Shown here: positions 25,172 to 34,901 of the stretch, in pieces | Layout: every line of letters begins with the position of its first letter | How positions within the stretch are numbered: the first letter of the stretch is position 1 | DNA from: Bacteroidota bacterium | GTDB taxonomy: Bacteria > Bacteroidota > Bacteroidia > Bacteroidales > F082 | NCBI GenBank assembly: GCA_013203805.1 | Contig: JABMPH010000267.1 | Location: 1 to 38,796 of the forward strand | DNA length: 38,796 bases | Direction of reading: 5' to 3' | Notes under the pieces: generated by a model | What the model was told of the DNA's origin: nothing | Seen by the model: only the letters and a program-made list of their open reading frames with translations | Database searches by the model: none | Translations under genes and position numbers: made by a program

Positions 25172-28100
25172 ATGAAAAACAAGATTCTAACAAATTATCT
25201 ATATCGATTCATTAGAACAAATAATACAATACATAAGAAAATTGCACTTCTTAGTTTTTCCTTGTTCCTTATCCACTCACTAGTTTTTGCAGAGGGTTCA
25301 AAGGAGATTTATATAGGTGGTAATTCTACGCATTTTTACCTCTGTAATGATTCAATTAACCACTGTAATAGTGGGCAAGGTAACCGCTCCCTTTTCGCCA
25401 CCTACGGTTGTGATAGTTTGGATCGATTAAATTTCTTTGTTAATTCTACTGATGAGGTTGTTTATTTAGGTTTTAATGCTAGTGGTTCGGGTGGTTCTGC
25501 ACATGTTGTTTATAGAATCAAAGATATTAATGGCAATACTGTTAAAACAGAAGAGGCTGTACCTGTCAGCGGAGTTGGATACATAAACAGCATAAATGAA
25601 GCCAGAGAAGGCCCTATTCAATTAGTAGGGGCGGCTGGATACGATGCTATCGTTTTTAACCCACCATCAATTGGATATTATTATATTGAATTTAATAGAG
25701 TACTTAATAGTTCCCCAACAACAACTTCCTTTGGTGGTTTTGAATTGGATCTTCTAGATATTACTGTTGCTAATACGATTACAAATACCGCCATACCTGG
25801 AAGACTATACTCACATTCATGGCAACTATGGGAACAATCAAATTGTTCTGCCACTTTTTTTATATATTCTACGGATAGTATAATAACATCATTATCATTA
25901 AACGATATGAGTGGCGGGATCTGGACTATGTATAGTAATCAGAATGGTTGTAGTAATACCGGTAATTTTTATTACGACAGAAAATCGATACCATATGAAG
26001 CAACACCAAACCCACAGTATAGGATATTTTTAAACGAACCTGATAATAACATTTTTCCACCTGCTACTATATTCGGATCAATTACATCACCAATTACAAG
26101 TCAAACTTATTGCGAAGATGGTACTGTTGATTTTAATGTAAACGTTAATAAGGCAGGAAATGTAGAAATAAACCTACTCTTCGACCCTCCATATGAAACA
26201 CGTAGTATTATGGCAGTTGTTGAATCGGGAACAAATATAATAACATGGGATGGATATGATGGTGCTTCATCCGACAGTCTTCCTGTACCAAATAACATTA
26301 ACATAACATATACTGTAAGTTATGTTAGCGGTTTAACCAATTTCCCCATGTATGATGTTGAAGTAAATTCAAATGGTTTGGTGGTAGAGCTGGTTAGCCC
26401 CCCAGGTTCAACTCCACTACTATACTGGGATGATTCAAACATAGGGGGAGGAACTAATTTTGCCGGATGTGCAAGTACTCTAAGCCCCTGGTCGGGATGC
26501 CATTCCTTTGCTGGAAATTTGGAAACTGTAAATTCATGGACTTACACAGCATCAACAACTGCAGGACCTTATGCATTTGTAAATGAACGTAACCCTGATT
26601 CACTAATTTTTGTTCAACAACCTCCTCAATACTATTCTCCCGGGAATTCAAATATTTCATTCTCGGTTGTTGCAGATCCAAATTCGGATAACTACCTTTG
26701 GAACTACACCGGTAATGATGTTACAATCAATCATATTAATCCATCCGACAATTTTATCACAATTGATTTTGGGCCATCGGCCACCTCAGGCGACCTTCAA
26801 GTTTATGGAACAAATTCAAATTGTCCCAACCCCGGGGTAACTTCAGCACTTGCAATTACCATCGGACCTCCGCCTTTAGTTGATGCTGAATTCTCGGGAA
26901 CTCCGGTGAATGGCGATGCCCCATTGTTGGTTAGTTTTACAGATATGTCAACAGGTTCTGTCGACAGTTGGTCGTGGGGATTTGGTGATGGAAATAGTTC
27001 AACTGATCAAAATCCGACGCATACATATAATGGAATCGGCAGTTTTACGGTGAGCTTAACTGTTACTGACCTAAATGGCTCAGATACTGAAACAAAAATA
27101 GATTATATATCAGTAGCAGCCCCAATAATTACTGCCGATTTTGAAGGAGATTTAACAACAGGTGATGCGCCTCTTAATGTTATATTTTCTGATTTATCAA
27201 CAGGTAATATAACTTCATGGCTGTGGGATTTCGGTGATGGTAACACAGCAACTGATCAAAATCCTTCTCACACATATGGTAATCCGGGTACATATACTGT
27301 TAGTTTAACAATTAGTGATTTGTATAGCTCAACTTCTGAAACCAAGGCCGATTATATAACTGCCTCTACACCCATAATATTAGCGGAATTTGAAGGTGCT
27401 CCAACTTCTGGATCAATTCCTCTTACTGTTTCTTTCACCGATTTATCAACTGGTAGTATCGTTTCATGGTTATGGGACTTTGGAGATGGAAATACTTCAG
27501 CAGATCAAAACCCCGTTCATCCTTATATTGATCTTGGTGTTTATACCGTTAGCTTAACAATTACTGATGCTTTTAGTACAGAAACAGAAATTAAAACTGA
27601 TTATATTACAGCTTCACCTCCGATGCTCATATCTGAATTCGAAGGCGATCCGGTATCAGGTGATTATCCACTTGAGGTAACATTTACTGATTTATCTGTT
27701 GGTAATGCTGATTCCTGGTTATGGGATTTTGGTGATGGTAATACTTCTACAATTCAAAATCCAGTCAACACATATTTGGATGAAGGTGAATATACCGTAA
27801 GTTTGATGATTACAGACCAATATGGATCAGATACTGAAATCAAAACCGATTATATAACAGTTGCAGCCATCGTTGCAAATTTTTATGCCTATCCGCTTGA
27901 GGGTAATACGCCACTTTATGTAACATTTAGTGATTTATCAACCGGCGAGATCGATACCTAGCAGTGGGATTTTGGAGATGGAAATTCATCATCATTTCAG
28001 TTTCCTGTTCATACATATACCGAAACCGGAACGTTTACTATAACATTAATAATCACAGGGGTTGCTGGTAGTGATACGATTATCAAAACAGATTATATCA

Positions 28101-28615
28101 ATGTATATCCTCCTGCACCAATCGCTGATTTTTCTGCGTCACCTACATATGGTGAAGCACCTTTAATGGTTAACTTTTCTGATTTATCTTCTGGTGAAAT
28201 AGATACATGGAATTGGAATTTCGGTGATGAAACCTCATCATCAACTCAACACCCCATGCATGAATATCTTTCTCCGGGAAACTATACAGTATCATTAAGT
28301 GTTGAAGGAATAGGTGGCGATGACACAATGATTAAAGAAGACTATATTCTTATTCCAGTAGGGACTTTTGAAAACCCCACCGAAGCAATTATTGTATATC
28401 CGAATCCCGTTTCTGATAAATTACATATTGTTTTTCCTGATACTAAGAGTAGGAAACTACTATTAAAAAACATGGATGGCAGAAATATATTGACAACTAA
28501 AACATCAGAAAAGGAAGCAGTTATTGATATTCAAAGTATCCCCACAGGATTATATTCACTAATTATTGAATGCTTGGGAACTTCATCTATTACTGTTAAG
28601 GTAGTTAAGAAATAA
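25172..28615 (+). pseudogene. T9SS surface protein with six PKD domains, interrupted by an amber codon
   Basis: One reading frame runs from 25172 to 28615 with a single in-frame TAG at 27959-27961; read through, it gives 1147 residues. Order: signal peptide (hydrophobic 24-40, ending 'VFAEGS'), a cysteine-containing N-terminal region (45-560) of unknown type, six PKD domains of about 82 residues (570-1065) with the core 'SWLWDFGDGNT', and a C-terminal T9SS sorting domain ('IIVYPNPVSDKLHIVF', 'SIPTGLYSLIIE'). The TAG falls in repeat 5 exactly where the other five repeats have Trp, so TGG to TAG is the likely change. As is, a 929-residue product would lack the sorting domain and would not be surface-anchored. 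The 28166 ATG fragment alone has no signal peptide. Confidence 0.85.
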
Positions 28616-28654
28616 AGGGATAATTCAAAATATTTGTAAAATTCTTCAAATCGG

Positions 28655-28690
28655 GTAGGGGTAAATCCCTTTCAAACTGTCTTAGTATTA
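28655..28690 (+). repeat. 36-base motif, copy 2
   Basis: It carries the same two conserved blocks as 24990-25025, GTAGGGGTAAA and AAACTGTC, at identical spacing. It starts 40 bases after the PKD gene stop and lies just upstream of the -7 element at 28704, in a position suitable for a promoter-proximal regulator site. Confidence 0.6.
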
Positions 28691-28703
28691 TTCAATAAAT
28701 ATT

Positions 28704-28711
28704 TATTTTTG
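28704..28711 (+). promoter_or_regulatory. -7 element downstream of the 36-base motif
   Basis: TATTTTTG matches TAnnTTTG. It starts 14 bases after the motif ends, so the AAACTGTC block lies roughly at the -33 position. Transcription from here would reach the MATE gene with a leader of about 330 bases containing the short frames. Confidence 0.45.
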
Positions 28712-29048
28712 CTGATTCATATAAGATAAGAGATATGAAACCTATTGTCACCATTTCAGAATTTTTTGCCTGTTAGGAAAGTTAAACTAACCCATAGTTT
28801 ATTCTTCAGGTAATTTTAAAGCGGTTATCACGGCAATTATAATCAAACTATTTTATTCATAACTGATTAATTAGGAGTAAAATCCATGAAATTAACATTA
28901 ACCCTATCGGAAAAATGCGTTGTTTTGGCATCAACAATTGTGGCAAACTACCCAACAAATCAAAAACAAATAATACTTAGAAAAAAACATCGAAAACGAA
29001 AAAACAATGAATTATATATATAAAGTAAATTTGAACTTTTCTTCATTA

Positions 29049-30455
29049 ATGAGTAAAACTACAATTAAATTCAAAAAGTTATTATACAACCTTAAAGAGG
29101 CTATAGCTGGTAATGAGCAGGATTTTACCAAAGGAAGTATGCGAAGGGCAATATTTTTACTTGCAGTTCCAATGGTTATTGAAATGATAATGGAGGCAAT
29201 ATTTGCAGTTGTCGACATATTTTTTGTTGCACAGCTTGGGGCCGATGCCATTGCAACCGTAGGAATTACAGAATCCTTAATTACAATAGTTTATGCAATT
29301 GCTGTTGGATTAAGCATGGCAACTACAGCAATGGTAAGTCGCCGCATTGGCGAAAAAGATAAAAAAGGAGCAGGTCGTGCGGCTTTTCAATCCATTATAA
29401 CAGGAATTATTGTATCACTCATTATTGCGATTCCGGGGATACTATTTGCTGAAGACTTGTTAAGACTTATGGGTTCTTCTGAAAATATGTATTCAAATAT
29501 GAGTGGATACACTTCCATTATGCTTGGTGGAAATATAGTAATTATGTTATTGTTTATCATAAATGCAATTTACAGAAGTGCGGGTGATGCAGCCATTTCG
29601 ATGCGAATATTAATCATTGCCAACCTATTAAATATTGTACTCGATCCAATATTAATCTTTGGATTAGGCCCAATACCCGCTTTTGGAATAATGGGAGCAG
29701 CCATTGCCACAAATATTGGCCGTGGATTAGCGGTACTTTATCAGTTCTACTTACTATTTAATGGGCGAAAAAGAGTTCAGTTAACCAGTTATAATATTCG
29801 GATTCACGTTGCAACAATTCGCCAGTTATTAAAACTATCACTGGGAGGAATTGGGCAACATTTAATTGCCACTTCCAGTTGGATTGGCCTGGTACGAATT
29901 ATATCAGTATTTGGTAGCGAGGCACTTGCAGGATATACAATTGCTATAAGGGTTATTATTTTTTCATTACTTCCTGCTTGGGGAATTAGTAATGCTGCTG
30001 CAACTTTAGTGGGTCAAAACCTGGGAGCTAACCAACCTGAGAGAGCTGCAAAATCAGTTTGGTCGGTTGGGAAAGTTAACATAGTGTACATGGGTATAAT
30101 TGGAGTAATATTATTCTTGATTCCATCATCCATACTTCACGTATTTACAGATGATTTGGCAATAATTACCAGTGGCATTTCCAGTTTACGAATTATTAGT
30201 TTGGGATTTATTTTTTACGGATTAGGTATGGTTATGGTACAGGCCCTTAATGGAGCAGGCGATACTGTTACTCCAACATGGATAAATCTTTTCAGTTTTT
30301 GGCTTCTTGAAATACCATTGGCTTATTTGATGGCAATTCAATTCAACATTGGTGAAACAGGTGTGTATTATGCAATTATAATTGCCGAAACTGCTATGGC
30401 ATTATCTGCTGTTTGGTTTTTTAGATTGGGTAAATGGAAACTAGAAGTTGTGTAA
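29049..30455 (+). CDS. MATE-family multidrug/metabolite exporter
   Basis: A cation-coupled exporter of the inner membrane. The product (468 residues from 29049) has about twelve transmembrane helices in two similar halves. Near the start 'FTKGSMRRAIFLLAVPMVIE' leads into helix 1 and 'FAVVDIFFVAQLGADAIATV' into helix 2, both typical of MATE proteins, and 'GAAIATNIGRGLAVLYQFYL' marks the end of the first half. The frame is open to an ATG at 29007, but the extra 14 residues are unlike the family and the ATG at 29049 (MSKTT) gives the usual short cytoplasmic N-terminus. Substrate unknown. Confidence 0.9.
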   Translation: MSKTTIKFKKLLYNLKEAIAGNEQDFTKGSMRRAIFLLAVPMVIEMIMEAIFAVVDIFFVAQLGADAIATVGITESLITIVYAIAVGLSMATTAMVSRRIGEKDKKGAGRAAFQSIITGIIVSLIIAIPGILFAEDLLRLMGSSENMYSNMSGYTSIMLGGNIVIMLLFIINAIYRSAGDAAISMRILIIANLLNIVLDPILIFGLGPIPAFGIMGAAIATNIGRGLAVLYQFYLLFNGRKRVQLTSYNIRIHVATIRQLLKLSLGGIGQHLIATSSWIGLVRIISVFGSEALAGYTIAIRVIIFSLLPAWGISNAAATLVGQNLGANQPERAAKSVWSVGKVNIVYMGIIGVILFLIPSSILHVFTDDLAIITSGISSLRIISLGFIFYGLGMVMVQALNGAGDTVTPTWINLFSFWLLEIPLAYLMAIQFNIGETGVYYAIIIAETAMALSAVWFFRLGKWKLEVV

Positions 30456-30592
30456 TAATTTTGCTTACACATATGTTAAATAGTATGTTATTCACAAATC
30501 CGTTTTTTTTACTACCTTGCAGTTAATTGAAGTTGGGGTTTGTTCCCTCAATCGGACAAAAGTATTATCTTCATTACTAGACCTTTAAAACC

Positions 30593-32809
30593 ATGAAAGT
30601 AATATGCATTGGAAACTATCCGCCACGAAAATGTGGAATTGCAACTTTTACTGAGAATCTTGTAAAATCGGTTATTAGTGCATCGCACGAATATAGTGCT
30701 GACTTAGAAGTAGAAGTAATTGCAATGAATGATAGAGATCAGGTTTATGATTATCCCAATATCGTAAAACTGACAATCGCTGACCAGGTTAAGGAAGAGT
30801 ATATAATTGCCGCTGAATATATTAATAATTCAGGGGCGGATTTGTGCGTACTGCAACATGAGTTTGGAATCTATGGCGGCAACAGTGGATTGCTTATCTT
30901 ATCGTTACTTCGTCAATTAACCATTCCGATAGTTTCAACTTTTCATACATTACTACAAAAGCCAACTTTTCATCAAAAAGAAGTACTTAAAAAAATAGCT
31001 GAATATTCTGACCGAATAGTAATAATGAACCCACTGGCTATTTCATTTTTAACCGATATTTATGAAGTGCCGGCAGCAAAAATTATAAGAATCGAACACG
31101 GAGTTCCGGATTTTGGAACAATTAACACTTCAAAAATAGTAAGGCCAGAGAGCTGGCAGGGAAGGAAAGTATTACTTACATTTGGGTTACTCGGCAGAAG
31201 CAAAGGAATTGAAACTGTAATAAAAAGTTTGCCTTCCATCGTAAAAAACCACCCTGATATACTTTATGTTGTACTTGGAAAAACACATCCCCATGTGGTT
31301 AAACATGCTGGCGAAGAATATCGTCAATATCTCGAAAAACTAACGAGGGACTTAAAAATGGAAAACAATGTCGAATTTTTGAACCAGTATGTTAGCGAAT
31401 CGGAGTTAACAAATTATTTGCTGAATTCTGATATTTATGTTACCCCATACCTAAACAAGGCGCAAATTACAAGTGGAACACTATGTTATGCAATTGGAGG
31501 GGGATCGGCAGTTATTTCAACACCATATTGGCATGCAGAAGAATTGTTAACCGAAGGTAGGGGAATACTTTTTGATTTTAAGGATTACTTACAATTGGCA
31601 GATATAGTGATTGATCTGTTGAACAATCCGGCGAAAATGGAGTTACTCAAGCGAAATGCATTTGAGTATGGATTAACAATTACCTGGCCTCAAATTGGAT
31701 TTCAGTATATAACCATGTTTAAAGAAGTGATCCACTCAAATGAACATTCATTTAAAACGAAAACGGCATTTGAATTTAATATTCCTGAATTCACAACTTT
31801 ACATATGGAAAGGATGACCGATGAAACCGGAATTATCCAACATGCCAATGGGTTTGTTGCAGATTACAGTACGGGTTATTGTTTGGATGACAATGCAAGG
31901 GCATTGTTGGTTTGTTTGCTTGCGGATCAAAGGTTTAACGACAAAAAATATGAAAGGCTGATATACAAATACCTGGCCTTCATAATGTTTGTGCAAAATG
32001 ATAATGGGTCATTTAAAAATTACATAACATATTCGCGAAGTACAGATGAAGATGTGGGCTCTGATGATGCATTCGGTAGGGCAGTATGGGCTCTGGGATT
32101 ACTTGTTAGAATTGCTCCCAACGACTCATTATTTCAGTCGGGACTTGATTTATTTATAAAGGCAACTTCACATTTTCATGAGATTAACTATGCCCGTGGT
32201 TATGCAAATTGCATTTTTGGCCTATATCACTACATAAACCGATTCCCTGACCAGGAGCAATATGTTAAAATGCTTACAAATATGGCAGATAATCTTGTAG
32301 AACTATTTAGCCATAATATTAAAAATGGCTGGGCTTGGTTTGAACCAATTATAACTTATGATAATGGGTTGCTACCTGCAGCACTTTATCTGGTATATGA
32401 ACTAACAGAAAATCAAAAATATCTTGATATCGCCGAAAAATCAAGGATATTTCTTGAGTCAAAGTGCTTGGTAAACGGGCATCTCACACTGATTGGAAAC
32501 AAGAAATGGTGGACCGCCCATCACGAAACAAGTGAATATGCCCAGCAACCAATTGATGCAATGGCAATGGTACTACTATATGATTGTGCTTATCGTGCAA
32601 CAAAAAACAATAAATTTATTGACATGCTAAAGACTTGTTTTAGCTGGTACTATGGTAATAATGATTTAAACCTGCCCTTGTACGATTCGCAAACCAAAGG
32701 GTGCAACGATGGTTTGGAGGAATATGGAGTTAGCCGTAACCAAGGAGCCGAAAGTATGATAGCCTATCTTACATCATGGTTAACCGCTGCTCAATATTTT
32801 GAAAAATAA
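30593..32809 (+). CDS. GT4 glycosyltransferase with C-terminal alpha/alpha domain
   Basis: The 738-residue protein joins two domains. Residues 1-385 form a GT-B glycosyltransferase of family GT4: N-terminal 'CIGNYPPRKCGIATFTENLV', hinge 'RIEHGVPDFG', donor-site strand 'KVLLTFGLLGRSKGIETVIK' and the nucleotide-sugar motif 'CYAIGGGSAVISTPYWHAEE'. Residues 400-738 are helical with 'DYSTGYCLDDNARALL', 'SDDAFGRAVWALGLL', 'GWAWFEPIITYDNGLLPAAL' and 'HHETSEYAQQPIDAMAM', recalling an (alpha/alpha)6 toroid as in some glycosidases. No signal peptide, so it acts in the cytoplasm. It converges on a GH130-like gene only two bases away; such GT4/GH130 neighbours suggest mannan or related oligosaccharide metabolism, but the sugar is inferred. 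A weak -7 (TACCTTGC) lies at 30513. Confidence 0.88.
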   Translation: MKVICIGNYPPRKCGIATFTENLVKSVISASHEYSADLEVEVIAMNDRDQVYDYPNIVKLTIADQVKEEYIIAAEYINNSGADLCVLQHEFGIYGGNSGLLILSLLRQLTIPIVSTFHTLLQKPTFHQKEVLKKIAEYSDRIVIMNPLAISFLTDIYEVPAAKIIRIEHGVPDFGTINTSKIVRPESWQGRKVLLTFGLLGRSKGIETVIKSLPSIVKNHPDILYVVLGKTHPHVVKHAGEEYRQYLEKLTRDLKMENNVEFLNQYVSESELTNYLLNSDIYVTPYLNKAQITSGTLCYAIGGGSAVISTPYWHAEELLTEGRGILFDFKDYLQLADIVIDLLNNPAKMELLKRNAFEYGLTITWPQIGFQYITMFKEVIHSNEHSFKTKTAFEFNIPEFTTLHMERMTDETGIIQHANGFVADYSTGYCLDDNARALLVCLLADQRFNDKKYERLIYKYLAFIMFVQNDNGSFKNYITYSRSTDEDVGSDDAFGRAVWALGLLVRIAPNDSLFQSGLDLFIKATSHFHEINYARGYANCIFGLYHYINRFPDQEQYVKMLTNMADNLVELFSHNIKNGWAWFEPIITYDNGLLPAALYLVYELTENQKYLDIAEKSRIFLESKCLVNGHLTLIGNKKWWTAHHETSEYAQQPIDAMAMVLLYDCAYRATKNNKFIDMLKTCFSWYYGNNDLNLPLYDSQTKGCNDGLEEYGVSRNQGAESMIAYLTSWLTAAQYFEK

Positions 32810-32811
32810 TA

Positions 32812-34665
32812 TTATTGATCCAGTATTTTAGCTATTCTGAGTAATAAAATTTCCCTGTCAATGGGTTTCCTTATGTAATCTGCTGCACCCATTTTTAGCC
32901 CTTTAACTTCATCTTCCTCGGAAGTGAAGCCGGTCATAAATACTACCGGAATATCAATATTGTTTTGATTAATATAATCAAGAAGTTGATACCCGTCAAA
33001 ATTGGGCATAGCAATATCTGATAATATCAAATCGAATTTTTCCCTTGCAATTTGCATTAATGCCACAATTCCATCAGGAGCAATCTCAACTTCATAATTC
33101 TCCTTTTTTAGAATATTACCGATCATCTTTTGGACAATAACCTCGTCCTCAACCACTAATATTCTGGCTCTCGAGTTACTCTTTTTCTTCGATTTATAAT
33201 CCGATGGTATCAGCCTGCTAAAAAGATCTTCCAATGGCACTGATGCATATGTTGAAGCTGTATCTGACATTGCATATGGGATTACAAGTTCATCATTATG
33301 AATAATTGAACCACACGAATAAACAACATTAGGAACATAGCCTTCACGCTCTTCTTCATTTGGAGAAAGCAGTGGCTCAGTTAACTGACCGATTACCTTT
33401 GTGGGGTCATCTAAATCTAGGAGTGTGGCTCCCAGACAATATTTACGCATTGTGCCAACGCCATGGGTTATAACAAGCCATCCATGTTCTGTTTCTATGG
33501 GTGAACCGCAGTTTCCTATTTGAATGAACTCCCAAGGATATTTTGGCGTTTGTATCTGAACAGCATCCTGCCAAAGGTTTATATCATCTGAAAACATGAT
33601 GTAATTATTTATCCCGTCCAATCGCGAAAGCATTGCATATTTTCCATTTATTCTACGTGGAAATAATGCCATTCCTTTATTCTGTGCATTTTCACCATGA
33701 ATCGGCATAACTTTAAACTGGTAAAAATCTTTTGTTTCAATTAGTTTTGGCATAATAGTATAACCATTGTATGCCGTATAAGTAGCATAATACCTGACCC
33801 TACCATCGTTGTCCGTGAATTTCACAAATCTTGCATCTTCAATGCCATTACTTTCGGCTGCTGCAATCGGGAAGATAACCCGTTCTGAAATTCCGGTGTC
33901 GAGCGAAAATGAAATTTCGTAATGCGAGTCGGCTAACCAGGTTATTGTTTGTAACATTTTCTGTTGCTGGAAATTCGGATTAATTTCCCGGGTTGTTTCC
34001 ACAACTGCATTATGCAGTTCATTATAGTCAAACTCAAATCTTAACTTGTTCATGACTTTGGTAACAACATCATTCTCAATATGCATTTCCGATAGTTTCT
34101 TGCAAAATGCTTCTTTTTGATAAACAAAGTTGCATATTGCTTCAGCCTCATCTACCAGTTTTCCCTGGGGCTTCATGGTAAGGTTATTGTTGGCATCAAG
34201 TATACCACCCCTAAATACTACGGAGGATATATGCCCTTCTCCGGTGGCTCGAAAACTAATAATAATTCTTTTTTCGCCTTCTTCCAATCCTGATTGATCG
34301 GGTTCTTCAACCATAGACGGATTAAAAAATGCAGCCGATTCAATTGAATACTCACTTGTAAAATATGCTCCAATTAATAATTTCTTAAACTCTGATAAAG
34401 CACCCAGATTCTCCATCTTATCTTTCATAATATCGCACACCCTGTCGAAATGCTTTTGATATATTTTTGAGATATTCCTATGCCTAGCCGAAAAGTCCCT
34501 TAACGTTTGATTTAAAGATAGATGAGCTGCTTGCTCGGGCATATCAATTACCTTGTGAATAATTGACTGAACTCTGGTTTCAGGTCCGGGAAAGAAGAAC
34601 CGTGTAATTACTCTTTTTGGATCGGATGTAAATCGTATTGGTTTTCTCTTAACTGTTGTTGTCAT
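32812..34665 (-). CDS. GH130-like glycoside phosphorylase fused to a receiver domain
   Basis: The 617-residue cytoplasmic protein has a glycosidase part and a regulatory part. Residues about 1-485 match the long GH130 type (beta-mannoside phosphorylases and relatives): 'KRKPIRFTSDPKRVITRFFF', 'FSARHRNISKIYQKHFDRV', 'GAYFTSEYSIESAAFFNPSM' and blade motifs 'GIEDARFVKF', 'NCGSPIETEHGWLVITHGVG'. Residues 499-617 are a complete response-regulator receiver: acidic pair Glu506/Asp507, phospho-acceptor Asp550 in 'LILSDIAMPNFDG', Thr578 and Lys600 ('YIRKPID'). All receiver residues are intact, so phosphorylation could control the enzyme. It converges on the GT4 gene with two bases between stops, and is divergent from the gene at 34899, itself a receiver-like protein. 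Confidence 0.87.
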   Translation of the reverse strand: MTTTVKRKPIRFTSDPKRVITRFFFPGPETRVQSIIHKVIDMPEQAAHLSLNQTLRDFSARHRNISKIYQKHFDRVCDIMKDKMENLGALSEFKKLLIGAYFTSEYSIESAAFFNPSMVEEPDQSGLEEGEKRIIISFRATGEGHISSVVFRGGILDANNNLTMKPQGKLVDEAEAICNFVYQKEAFCKKLSEMHIENDVVTKVMNKLRFEFDYNELHNAVVETTREINPNFQQQKMLQTITWLADSHYEISFSLDTGISERVIFPIAAAESNGIEDARFVKFTDNDGRVRYYATYTAYNGYTIMPKLIETKDFYQFKVMPIHGENAQNKGMALFPRRINGKYAMLSRLDGINNYIMFSDDINLWQDAVQIQTPKYPWEFIQIGNCGSPIETEHGWLVITHGVGTMRKYCLGATLLDLDDPTKVIGQLTEPLLSPNEEEREGYVPNVVYSCGSIIHNDELVIPYAMSDTASTYASVPLEDLFSRLIPSDYKSKKKSNSRARILVVEDEVIVQKMIGNILKKENYEVEIAPDGIVALMQIAREKFDLILSDIAMPNFDGYQLLDYINQNNIDIPVVFMTGFTSEEDEVKGLKMGAADYIRKPIDREILLLRIAKILDQ

Positions 34666-34699
34666 GTGTCAAACCGTGTTAGTTAATATAAAATCTTAT

Positions 34700-34707
34700 C
34701 AAAGATA
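34700..34707 (-). promoter_or_regulatory. -7 element of the GH130-receiver gene
   Basis: On the minus strand TATCTTTG matches TAnnTTTG, 34 bases before the ATG at 34665. No clear -33 box. Confidence 0.5.
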
Positions 34708-34893
34708 GCAAAAACCATATAAGCATCTCTTTTACAGATGTTGAAAATGGCATAATTCTTATACAATCGTGACCATATGTTGTGAATAAAACCGTTGATA
34801 ACAAATATTATGGAGCAAGTATGTTAACCCTAATTTCATATATTTGTTGGGGATAAGAAACCGTCTCAAAAATAACAGATTAATTAATAGAGA

Positions 34894-34901
34894 TACTTTT
34901 G
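34894..34901 (+). promoter_or_regulatory. -7 element overlapping the apparent start of the receiver-like gene
   Basis: TACTTTTG, the same octamer as at tRNA-Phe and tRNA-Arg, ends in the TTG that would be the start codon at 34899. If it is the promoter, translation must begin later, for instance at ATT 34917. Confidence 0.45.

Larger units (their letters stand above)
28616..29006. other. 391-base intergenic region before the MATE gene
   Basis: The region holds copy 2 of the 36-base motif (28655-28690), a -7 element (28704-28711) and two short frames: 28735-28776 (MKPIVTISEFFAC) and 28886-29023 (45 residues, basic C-terminus, preceded by AGGAG and overlapping the extended MATE frame). I see no RNA gene or strong terminator. 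Whether either short frame is translated is unknown. Confidence 0.6.

Noticed and set aside
28166-28615. A separate 149-residue gene after the PKD protein
   Set aside because: It is in the same frame as the preceding gene, begins in the middle of a PKD repeat, lacks a signal peptide, and is better explained as the 3' part of one gene with an amber codon.
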